NCBI RefSeq assembly: GCF_022489035.1
Contig: NZ_JAKVTV010000001.1
Coordinates: forward strand, 744,001 to 808,000
DNA length: 64,000 bases
Source: Christiangramia lutea
Lineage (GTDB): Bacteria > Bacteroidota > Bacteroidia > Flavobacteriales > Flavobacteriaceae
Direction: 5' to 3'
The notes under the pieces were generated by a model. It worked only from the letters and a program-made list of their open reading frames with translations, did no database searches and was not told the origin of the DNA. Shown piece by piece: positions 29,584 to 40,600 of this stretch (its first letter is position 1; each line of letters starts with the position of its first letter). The position numbers were made by a program, and so were the translations under genes.

Positions 29584-30600
29584 TCAGGTAGATCCGTTGA
29601 GCTCTTTCATAATATCAGCAAAAATTCGGAATGACTTTATTCTATCCTCCTGATGATAAATATGCGAGGCCACAATTATTTCATCCACCCCTGTTTCACG
29701 AAGAAAATCAATGGTTTGATTTTTCACTTTTTCACGATCCCCCACAAAAGCATATTTGAGCATTCGCTGCAAGGCTGGGTTTTCTCTAATCTGTCTTAAT
29801 TCAGGAGTCATCTCTTCAGGTCTCTGAAGGTAATCAAGGTTACCTGTCATCACTCCCAGCATCATCTTAAGTGAACTTGTGGAAATCCTTTCGGCTTCTT
29901 CAGTTGTATCGGCAGCGATCACATTGATCCCGGCTATACTGTATGGTTCATCGAGATATTTAGAGGGTTGAAATTCTCTATAGTAGATCTCCATCGCCTG
30001 AAATAGTTGAGCCGGAGCAAAATGACTGGCAAATACATAAGGCAGGCCTTTTTCTGCGGCCACATGAGCGCTATCTGTGCTAGATCCTAAAACAAAAATG
30101 GGAACACTTACACCTTCAGCAACGGTAGCACGTACCTTTTTTGAAGGTAGTTGATTATTAAAATATCCCTGTATCTCCTCTATTTCATGCGGAAATTTGA
30201 AAACGGAGTTCATCCGGTCACTTCTAATCGCATGCGCAGTCACCTGATCGGTTCCCGGGGCACGGCCCAGTCCCATATCTATTCGGCCAGGATATAGCGA
30301 GCCTAAAGTTCCGAATTGTTCAGCAACGATCAACGGAGAGTGATTGGGCAGCATGATCCCACCAGAACCAACTCTGATCTTATTGGTTTTACTGGCTATA
30401 TGGCTTATAAGAACGGTAGTCGCTGAACTGGCGATACTCACCATATTATGATGTTCAGCCAGCCAGAATCTTTTATATCCAAGATCTTCGGCAGTTCTTG
30501 CCAGTTCTACGCTGTTTTCAAAAACCTTATTATGAGGAATATCCTGGCCAACCACTGCAAGTTCGAGTACAGAATAATCTATATGTTTATTTTGGGGCAT
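29584..30600 (-). CDS. LLM-class flavin-dependent oxidoreductase (luciferase-like, MsnO8 subgroup)
   Basis: A 338-residue TIM-barrel flavoprotein. The start YSVLELAVVGQDIP, then RFWLAEHHNMVSIASSATTVL, then RVGSGGIMLPNHSPLIVAEQFGTL, LYPGRIDMGLGRAPG and FVLGSSTDSAHVAAEKGLPYVF are the pattern of the YhbW/MsnO8 group. It probably uses FMNH2 and oxygen on an unknown substrate. The adjacent flavin reductase on the same strand could supply reduced flavin (inference). No light emission is implied. Confidence 0.9.
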   Translation of the reverse strand: MPQNKHIDYSVLELAVVGQDIPHNKVFENSVELARTAEDLGYKRFWLAEHHNMVSIASSATTVLISHIASKTNKIRVGSGGIMLPNHSPLIVAEQFGTLGSLYPGRIDMGLGRAPGTDQVTAHAIRSDRMNSVFKFPHEIEEIQGYFNNQLPSKKVRATVAEGVSVPIFVLGSSTDSAHVAAEKGLPYVFASHFAPAQLFQAMEIYYREFQPSKYLDEPYSIAGINVIAADTTEEAERISTSSLKMMLGVMTGNLDYLQRPEEMTPELRQIRENPALQRMLKYAFVGDREKVKNQTIDFLRETGVDEIIVASHIYHQEDRIKSFRIFADIMKELNGST

Positions 30601-30696
30601 ATCTGAAATTTAAAAAGCCGGCATTTCTGCTGGCCGGCAATTGGTCTTTGCTTTCCTAGATTCCTTACGGAACTTTTTATGAATTCCTATTAAATA

Positions 30697-30726
30697 AAAA
30701 TCCCGGCAGAGAGCTACCGGGATTTT
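30697..30726 (-). terminator. Terminator of the giant adhesin - porP operon
   Basis: Stem AAAATCCCGG / CCGGGATTTT with a 10-base loop. Read on the minus strand it begins 35 bases after the porP stop and ends in GGGATTTTTATTT. A second smaller GC-rich palindrome (GCCGGC at 30617 and 30633) lies further downstream. Confidence 0.85.
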
Positions 30727-30760
30727 AAAAGTTTCATAAAAACTTCTATATAATGAAGGT

Positions 30761-31672
30761 TTAGAAGAATCTCGGAGAAATGTATTTATTCAGAGAATTC
30801 ATGATATCGAACCTGAGAACGATCTCATGAGAACCTGAATTGTAACTTCTCAATTCGGTAGTATCGGCATCATAAGAATAGCCTACAAAAACATTTTGAA
30901 ATACCTGGAATCCCGCCAGAGCACTAACTGCTGAATTCAGGCGGTAGGAGGCTCCCAGGGTGAACTTTTCAAGAAACAGGAAATTAGCCGACACATCCAG
31001 CTGAAGCGGGGCGCCGTCAGTCAGCTTTAAAAGATAGGCTGGTTTTAATTTGAGATTCTCGTTCAGATCAAACACATACCCTCCCATAAAATAGGTATGA
31101 AACCTTTCCTTTGCCAGGTAAGTTTCACGCAGTTCGTTACGCTCATAATGGCTGGTCTCCAGCATTTGAGGTACCGAAAGTCCTACATAGTATTTTTCTC
31201 CGTAATAATAAACTCCTGCTCCTATATTTGGAGTAAACCTGTTGTCTATATTATTCTGAAATTCTGTATCGTCATCAGAACCCGAAAGACGTGAAAAATC
31301 AACATCCAGAATATTCGCGCTGGCTTTTAATCCGAAGGCCAGGGAAGTGTTTTCGAAGTCTATGGTATAGGAGAAATCTGCGTTAATGATAGTTTCATTG
31401 CTGGGGCCTACTTTATCTGAAATTATAGAGCCTCCAATTCCTACATTTTTACCAATTCGGTCATTCAGACTTAAAGAAAAGGTTTCCGGAGCTCCGTCCA
31501 GACCTACCCATTGTGACCGGTAGACTCCCGAGATCTTTAAAAAATCTTCCGATCCCACATAGGCCGGATTAAAAAGCGAGGTATTGTACATATACTGGGT
31601 ATACTGGGCATCCTGTTGAGCATGACCTATTACCCCAATTGCGAATATGATTATAACTAAAAATTTTTTCAT
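30761..31672 (-). CDS. PorP/SprF-family type IX secretion outer-membrane protein
   Basis: A 303-residue predicted outer-membrane beta-barrel with a signal peptide (MKKFLVIIIFAIGVIGHAQ). The mature start QDAQYTQYMYNTSLFNPAYVG and YRSQWVGLDGAPETFSLS are the PorP/SprF signature, followed by alternating beta strands and a C-terminal SPRFF with aromatic end, as in Omp85-inserted barrels. Family members partner with a specific surface protein that has a type B C-terminal domain and are needed for its export or attachment. It begins 9 bases after the stop of the giant repeat protein, which has such a domain, so the pair is almost certainly functional together. Confidence 0.92.
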   Translation of the reverse strand: MKKFLVIIIFAIGVIGHAQQDAQYTQYMYNTSLFNPAYVGSEDFLKISGVYRSQWVGLDGAPETFSLSLNDRIGKNVGIGGSIISDKVGPSNETIINADFSYTIDFENTSLAFGLKASANILDVDFSRLSGSDDDTEFQNNIDNRFTPNIGAGVYYYGEKYYVGLSVPQMLETSHYERNELRETYLAKERFHTYFMGGYVFDLNENLKLKPAYLLKLTDGAPLQLDVSANFLFLEKFTLGASYRLNSAVSALAGFQVFQNVFVGYSYDADTTELRSYNSGSHEIVLRFDIMNSLNKYISPRFF

Positions 31673-31681
31673 GATTTTATA

Positions 31682-34600
31682 TTATCTATTGAGGTATAAG
31701 TAACCTGATTTTGATTTCCACTCTCCGTCTTTATATCTAAGCACATAGAAATAAGTACCTGCTGGTAATTCTTCTCCTTTTCTCACGGTTAACCTCCCTT
31801 CAGAAACACCTCTGAAAAGCTTATTACTATCTCCATATTCTTCGGCTTCGTAAACCAAAACTCCCCATCTGTTGAATATTTCCAGCGTATTGGCTTCAAA
31901 GGTTTCGATTCCTGTTATTTCGAAATAATCATGGATACCGTCTCCATTTGGAGACAATTTCTGAATCACTTCAGGACCGTTGTCATAACAATCTGAAGAA
32001 ATACGGTTAGGGTCACATGGATCGAGCGGATCACTTATGCCTTCAGCTACTGTAGGAGTCACGATATCATCGATCCCATTGATTTCCTCCCCATCGGTAA
32101 GACCATCGTTATCGGAATCTGGATCATTAGGATTGGTACCGGCCTGAGTTTCTTCCGCATTCGTTAATCCATCATTATCTGGATCACAATTATCTCCGGT
32201 CTGGAAAGGATCACACTCATTTAACGGGTCACTTACCACAGTAGGTCCCGCGTCGGTAATTGGATCATCTACCACCAGTACTTCTTCCCCATCGGTAAGT
32301 CCGTCACCATCAGAATCTGGATTTTCAGGATCTGTACCCAAAATAACTTCCTCTTCGTTTGAAAGTCCGTCGTTGTCCAGGTCAGAATCTCCTAAAATCG
32401 TGATCAGGATCGTCTGAATGGTGATTCCTCCTTTTTCATCGGTAGTGGTAATTTCGACACTGAACTCTCCGGCTTCTAGAAGGTTTGCATCTTCAATTTC
32501 AAAACTTCCGTCTGAATTCATCACCATTCCGGCAGGCATACTTCCAGCAGTGATCTCTGCGGCTACAATTGCTCCATCGGCATCAATCACCGTAGCGATT
32601 AGATCCCCGTCAAGATACTCATCTAATTCCCTGGCCGGTTCTACCGAATAAACGGCCTCAATATCTGAAACCGTAGTTTTTTCCTTAATTCCATCACAGT
32701 TTTCATCGATATCATTATCCGGAATCTCTGTAGCTCCAGGATTGATCGTATCATCTGAATCATCACAATCATCAGTCGCTGGCGAAGTCAAAGCATATTC
32801 TGTCCCCGGACTTTCACAGGAGGTAACCGATTCAACCGATCCGAAATAACCATCAGAATCCGCATCGATTCCTTTATACCACATGGTATCCGGATTAATC
32901 GTTTTATCAGTATCGGCACAGTCGGTGATCGCAGGTTCGGTTAAACTATAATCGGTTCCTGGAAAATTACATTGAATTTCTGAAGTTACACTTCCAATAA
33001 ACCCGTCACCATCAGCGTCAACTCCCAAATACCAAACTGTGTCAGGATTAATTGCATCATCTGAATCATCACAATCGTCAATAATAGGCGAAGTCAAAGC
33101 ATATTCCGCACCCGGACTTTCACAGGAGGTAACTGATTCAACCGATCCGAAATAACCATCAGAATCCGCATCGATTCCTTTATACCACATGGTATCCGGA
33201 TTAATCGTTTTATCAGTATCGGCACAGTCGGTGATCGCAGGTTCGGTTAAACTATAATCGGATCCTGGAGAAGTACATTGAGTTTCTGAAGTTACACTTC
33301 CAATAAACCCGTCATCATCAGCATCGACTCCCAAATACCAGATCGTTTCTGGATTGATATTTTCATCTGAATCATTACAATCATCAGTCCCTGGCGAGGT
33401 CAAAGCATATTCTGCACCTGGACTCTCACAAGAAGTAACCGATTCAACCGATCCAAAATAACCATCAGAATCAGTATCGATTCCTTTGTACCATACAGTT
33501 TCCGGAGTGATCGCTTTATCAGTATCGGCACAGTCGGTGATCGTTGGTTCGGTTAAACTATAATCGGATCCTGGAGAAGTACATTGAGTTTCTGAAGTTA
33601 CACTTCCAATAAACCCGTCATCATCAGCATCGACTCCCAAATACCAGATCGTGTCAGGATTAATAGCATCATCTGAATCATCACAGTCACCTGAAGTCGC
33701 CGTAAGTTCGGAAGCTATAAAATGATCCGCTGGACGGGTACACGAAATTGTTGAAGTTCCTTCACCGTACAGATCCCCGTCTGCATCCAGGTACCAGGTC
33801 TGACCCGGGAATTCATCTTCATCAGAATCGTCACAGTCGGTATTATCGGCTACATAGCCGGAAGGAGCTGTTTCAGCTATTTGGCTAACCGAAGCATCTC
33901 CAAAACCATCTCCGTCGGTATCAGCATAAAAAGTGTAGGTTTTAACTCCGTCGCAATTCTCGTCAATATCATTATCAGGAACTTCGGAAGCTCCAGGGTT
34001 GATCATATCAGCAGTATCATCGCAGTCACCGGAAGTCGCCGTAAGCTCAGAAGCTATATAATGATCTGCAGGACGTGTACAGGAAATTTTCGAAGTTCCT
34101 TCACCGTACAGATCGCCATCAGCATCAAGATACCAGGTCTGGCCCGGGAATTCATCCTCATCCGTATCGTCACAATCGGTATTATCGGCTACATATCCAG
34201 TAGGAACTGTTTCAGCTACCTGGCTAACCGAAGGATCACCAAAGCCATCTCCATCGGTATCAGCATAAAATGTGTAAGTTTTAACTCCGTCACAGTTCTC
34301 GTCAATATCATTATTGGGAACTTCGGAAGCTCCAGGATTGATCGTATCATCGGTATCATCACAGTCACCTGAAGTCGCAGTAAGTTCGGAAGCTATAAAA
34401 TGATCAACTGGACGGGTACAGGATACAGTTGAAGTTCCTTCACCATACAGATCCCCATCAGCATCCAGGTACCAGGTCTGACCCGGGAACTCATCCTCAT
34501 CGGTATCGTCACAATCGGTATTATCCGCCACATAACCGGTAGGTTTAGTACTGCTTGTCACTGAATTCGAAGCATCTCCAAAACCGTCACCGTCAGTATC

Positions 34601-37600
34601 TGCATACCAAATAAGAAGATCGGATCCATCACAATCCTGATCGATACCATCGCCTTCAATTTCAGTTGCTCCAGGATTGATCGTATCATCCGTATCATCA
34701 CAGTCACCTGAAGTCGCAGTAAGTTCGGAAGCTATATAATGATCTGCAGGACGCGTACACGAAATTGTTGAAGTTCCTTCACCATAAAGATCCCCATCAG
34801 CATCCAGGTACCAGGTCTGGCCCGGGAATTCATCTTCATCAGTATCGTCACAATCGGTATTATCGGCTACATAGCCAGTAGGAACTGTTTCAGCTCTTTG
34901 GCTAACCGAAGCATCACCAAAACCATCTCCATCGGTATCGGCATAAAAAGTATAGGTTTTAACTCCGTCACAATTCTCGTCAATATCATTATCGGGAACT
35001 TCGGAAGCTCCAGGATTGATCGTATCATCGGCATCATCACAGTCACCTAAAGTCGCCGTAAGCTCGGAAGCTATAAAATGATCAACTGGACGTGTACAGG
35101 ATACAGTTGAAGTACCGTCACTATACAGATCCCCGTCAGCATCCAGGTACCAGGTCTGACCCGGGAACTCATCCTCATCGGTATCGTCACAATCGGTATT
35201 ATCTGCTACATAGCCGGTAGGTTTAGTACTGCTTGTCACTGAATTCGAAGCATCTCCAAAACTGTCACCGTCAGTATCTGCATACCAAATAAGAAGATCG
35301 GATCCATCACAATCCTGATCGATACCATCGCCTTCAATTTCAGTTGCTCCAGGATTGATCGTATCATCCGTATCATCACAATCTCCGGAAGTCGCCGTAA
35401 GCTCAGAAGCTATAAAATAATCTGCAGGACGTGTACACGAAATTGTCGAAGTTCCTTCACCGTACAGATCACCATCAGCATCCAGGTACCAGGACTGGCC
35501 CGGAAACTCATCTTCATCAGTATCGTCACAATCGGTATTATCTGCTACAAAGCCGGAAGGAGCTGTTTCAGCTATCTGGCTAACCGAAGGATTTCCAAAG
35601 CCATCTCCGTCGGTATCAGCATAAAAAGTGTAAGTTTTAACTCCGTCACAATTCTCGTCAATATCATTATCAGGAATTTCAGAAGCTCCAGGATTGATCG
35701 TATCATCGGTATCATCACAGTCACCGGAAGTCGCCGTAAGTTCGGAAGCTATATAATGATCTGTAGGACGGGTACAGGATACAGTTGAAGTGCCGTCACT
35801 ATACAGATCCCCGTCAGCATCCAGGTACCAGGTCTGACCCGGGAATTCGTCCTCATCGGTATCGTCACAGTCGGTATTATCTGCTACATAGCCGATAGGA
35901 GCTGTTTCAGCCACCTGACTAACTGAAGGATCACCAAAACCGTCACCGTCAGTATCTGCATACCAAATAAGAAGATCGGATCCATCACAATCCTGATCGA
36001 TACCATCGCCTCCAATTTCAGTTGCTCCAGGATTGATCGTATCATCCGTATCATCACAGTCACCTGAAGTCGCCGTAAGCTCAGAAGCTATATAATGATC
36101 TGTAGGACGTGTACAGGAAATTGTCGAAGTTCCGTCACTATACAGATCCCCGTCAGCATCCAGGTACCAGGTCTGGCCCGGGAATTCATCTTCATCAGAA
36201 TCGTCACAATCGGTATTATCCGCCACATAACCGGTAGGTTTAGTACTACTTGTTACTGAATTAGAAGCATCTCCAAAACCATCTCCGTCGGTATCAGCAT
36301 AATAAGTGTAGGTTTTTACTCCGTCGCAATTCTCGTCAATATCATTATCAGGAACTTCAGAAGCTCCAGGATTGATCGTATCATCCGTATCATCACAGTC
36401 ACCTGAAGTTGCCGTAAGCTCAGAAGCTATATAATGATCTGCAGGACGCGTACACGAAATTGTCGAAGTTCCTTCACCATACAGATCCCCATCAGCATCC
36501 AGGTACCAGGTCTGGCCCGGGAATTCATCCTCATCGGTATCGTCACAGTCGGTATTATCGATTGCATATCCAATAGGAGCTGTCTCAGCTATTTGGCTAA
36601 CCGAAGGATCTCCAAAGCCATCCCCATCGGTATCGGCGTAGAAAGTATAGGTTTTAACTCCGTCACAATTCTCGTCAATATCATTATCGGGAACTTCGGA
36701 AGCTCCAGGATTGATCGTATCATCGGTATCATCACAGTCACCTGAAGTCGCCATAAGCTCAGAAGCTATATAATGATCTGCAGGACGGGTACAGGAAACA
36801 GTTGAAGTGCCGTCACTATACAGATCACCATCAGCATCCAGGTACCAGGTCTGACCCGGGAATTCATCTTCATCGGTATCGTCACAATCGGTATTATCGG
36901 ATACATAACCGGTAGGTTTAGTACTGCTTGTTACTGAATTAGAAGCATCTCCAAAACCGTCACCGTCAGTATCTGCATACCAAATAAGAAGATCGGATCC
37001 ATCACAATCCTGATCGATACCATCGCCTTCAATTTCAGTTGCTCCAGGATTGATCGTATCATCCGTATCATCACAGTCACCTGAAGTCGCCGTAAGTTCA
37101 GAAGCTATAAAATGATCTGCAGGACGTGTACAGGAAGTAATCGAAGTTCCTTCACCATACAGATCGCCATCAGCATCCAGGTACCAGGTCTGGCCCGGGA
37201 ATTCATCTTCATCGGTATCGTCACAATCGGTATTATCGGATACATAACCGGTAGGAGCTGTTTCAGCTATTTGGCTAAAGGAAGGATTTCCAAAGCCATC
37301 TCCATCGGTATCTGCATAAAAAGTATAGGTTTTAACTCCGTCACAATTCTCGTCAATATCATTATCAGGAACTTCAGAAGCTCCAGGATTGATTGTACCA
37401 TCGGCATCATCACAATCTCCGGAAGTCGCCGTAAGTTCAGAAGCTATAAAATGATCAACTGGACGTGTACAGGATACAGTTGAAGTTCCTTCACCATACA
37501 GATCCCCGTCAGCATCAAGGTACCAGGTCTGACCCGGGAATTCATCCTCATCAGAATCATCACAATCGGTATTAACGGCTACATATCCAGTAGGAGCTGT

Positions 37601-40600
37601 CTCCGCTATCTGGCTAACCGAAGGATCACCAAAACCATCCCCATCGATATCGGCAAAAAAAGTATAGGTTTTAACTCCGTCACAATTCTCGTCAATATCA
37701 TTATCGGGAACTTCTGAAGCTCCAGGATTGATCGTATCATCGATATCATCACAATCTCCGGAAGTCGCAGTAAGTTCGGAAGCTATATAATGATCTACAG
37801 GGCGTGTACAGGATACAGTTGAAGTACCTTCACTATAAAGATCACCATCAGCATCCAGGTACCAGGTCTGGCCCGGGAATTCGTCCTCATCGGTATCGTC
37901 ACAGTCGGTATTATCTGCTACATAGCCGATAGGAGCTGTTTCAGCCACCTGACTAACTGAAGGATCACCAAAACCATCTTCATCGGTATCGGCATAAAAA
38001 GTATAGGTATCATCAACATCCGTCACATTTACCGTTAAAATTTGCGTATCGGTAAGAGATCCGTCACTTACGGTCACGGTTACTTCATATTCATTATCAC
38101 CGGTACCTTCGAAATTGGGAGAAGATTTAAAGGTCAACACCCCAGTTTTCGAATCCAAATTGAATAAGCCTGCATCGGTTCCGCTTAATGAAAAAGTCAG
38201 CACATCGCCTTCCATATCGGTAGCATCCCAATCGATCACATTACCTGTTCCATTTTCGGCATAGTCTACTTCAAATGTTTTGGCGCTTCCATTATTGGTA
38301 ATTTCAGGAGCCTGATTTTCGTTGATGGTAATGCTAAAATTATATACTGAACTTATACAACCTGTCGTAGAATTTCTAACCTGCAGACTGGCATTATAAA
38401 TTCCCGCTGCAGCATCAGCAGGCAAGCTTATCTTAATTGGTGAAGCAGGAAGCGTATTGTTGGTCACATCCACAAAGCCTTCACTTTCAGCATCAGTATC
38501 GAAATCTATGCTGTACTGATCTGGATTATTTGTTGTGAAAGCAAATGCAAGTTCTGTAAGCGTGGTTCCAAAACTCACTTCAGGATTCGATCCCAGGCTG
38601 ATTTCCGGGGTGCCTGCATTTGCGAGGCTAATAGGCCCGGACAGGGTATTAGAAGTACAGGAACTGCTATTGGTTACGGAAATATTGGTGTAATCTCCTG
38701 GTTCAAGTCCCGAAATGGCAATAGTACCTGTAGATGCCGTTATGGACTGGGTAATTGTACTACCTCCAAAATTATAGTTTACGGTATAATCTCCAGAGCT
38801 TACTCCCGAAAGTACAATTTCTCCATCTGGTGAGGTGCAATTGGTAGGATCGGTTTGCCCGGCATATGAAATCGTTGCCGAACCAGGATCGGTAAGAATA
38901 ACGGCATCTTCATATGGCTCGGACAGGCAAGCATTATACTCAACTCTTAAATTTTCATAGGAACCTGCATCGAGTCCGGTAACTTCAAATTCCCCGCTAG
39001 CATTTGAAGTAAAGCTTCCAAGATTTACACTACTTCCATTATCAGTAAAACTAAGAGAGTCATAGCTTTCCGAAGCTAATAAACCTTTTATGGTAAAGCT
39101 TCCATCTGCTCCCGAACAGGTAGTAGGATTAGTTGAGTCTACTGAGGTGATCTTCGGAGCAAATACTTTTATGGTAAAGGCTTCAGAAGCGCTAGTACAT
39201 AATACACTTCCGGAATTTCTTACCGTGAATACCGCAGAAAAGATGGCTTCAGAAAGGTCTTCAGGAATACTTATTGAGATTGGGCTGGAAACCCCAGTAT
39301 CGTTATTTACATCTACAAATCCGGCCGCTTCAGCAGCTGAATCAAAATCGATGCTATAATCCACTGCCGGACCGTTCGCCTCTAAAGTATAGGCAAGATC
39401 AAAAGAGGTATCTCCGCTACAAATCTCAAATTCAGTTTCACTGAGGCTAATTTCAGGAAGTGGATCTACGTTGACAGAAATTGCCGGACCAAAAATCACC
39501 TCACAGGAGACTCCCACTCTAAGGGCTTTAACCCGAACACTTGATACATCTACAGATAAACCAAAAGTTTCGATATTTATGGCTGCACTGGAGTCATCGC
39601 CTAATTTCGAAGGACTAATGGCATTTCCATCCTGGTCTACCAATTCGTAAACGATAAGATCCTCGGTTGGGTTGATCTGAAAAGAAATGGTCTCATTCTC
39701 GCAAATATCGGTAGAAGTTAATACCGAAAATCCCTGACTTGAAGGCGGTTTGCACTGAACCGTAGGTCCAGAAACAACCCCACTTTCACATTGTGCTCCT
39801 TCCTTAGCGCTAACACCGGTAACGGCCCCACTGTATAGAATATCATAACCTGCGCTTGCCTCCTCCAGACCTGAAATTGTCCAGTTTCCGTCTGAATCTA
39901 CAACTGCTGAATATCCATCAACGATATAGCCGTCCAGATAAAGATAAATCGTGTTGCCACTAGTACCGGTACCCGAAATACTCGCATCGCCTTCATTAAT
40001 TGGATCTGAGGTAATCGCCAGGGAAGCATCTACCGTTTGATCATAAATTTCAATTTCATTGGATAATTCGCTTTCAAGCTCATCGGTATTGGTGACCGTG
40101 GCCACTACAAAATTTCCAACAGGAATATTTACACTAGCCGTCCAGCTGCCATTATAAGCCACAGTTGCGGTAGCGATTGATGTCCCGGAAGACACTGGAG
40201 AACTCGAAGAAGAGTAAATATTGATAGTTCCTCCTATTTCTGAACTAATACCACTAATTGTTGAAATCGAACCTGTTGAAGAACAATAATCGCCCTGAAT
40301 TATAGGTGCTCTGGACTGTCCATAAACCGTAACTGTGGTTTCTGCCTTACAGCTACCAGTCTCAACCGAACGGAAAGTGAGTTCATCTCCGTTTACCAGA
40401 TCAGAAACCGAAAAACTCCAGTTTCCACCCGTTGCTGTTACCGTCCCTTTTTCTTCTCCATTCACCAGTAAGGTTACATTGGCATCAGCGGTGGCGGTTC
40501 CTGAAATTGTGGAATCTGACTCGAGGATTGGCGTTCCCGAAACAACGGGAGCTAATGAAGTTGATGAAGTACTGTAACAAAACTCAGTTTTAGGAGATTC

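Noticed and set aside
30617-30638. GCCGGC inverted repeat after porP
   Set aside because: Only six base pairs with a ten-base loop and no T-run; too weak to call a terminator.
33881-37483. Several plus-strand ORFs of 100-160 codons inside the giant gene
   Set aside because: They recur with the repeat period and arise from the codon bias of the Asp/Ser-rich protein on the other strand.
32690-38010. Regularly spaced repeats that could be taken for a CRISPR array
   Set aside because: Period is 300-340 bases with no spacers, no cas genes, and the whole array is in frame within a protein; it is coding repeat DNA.
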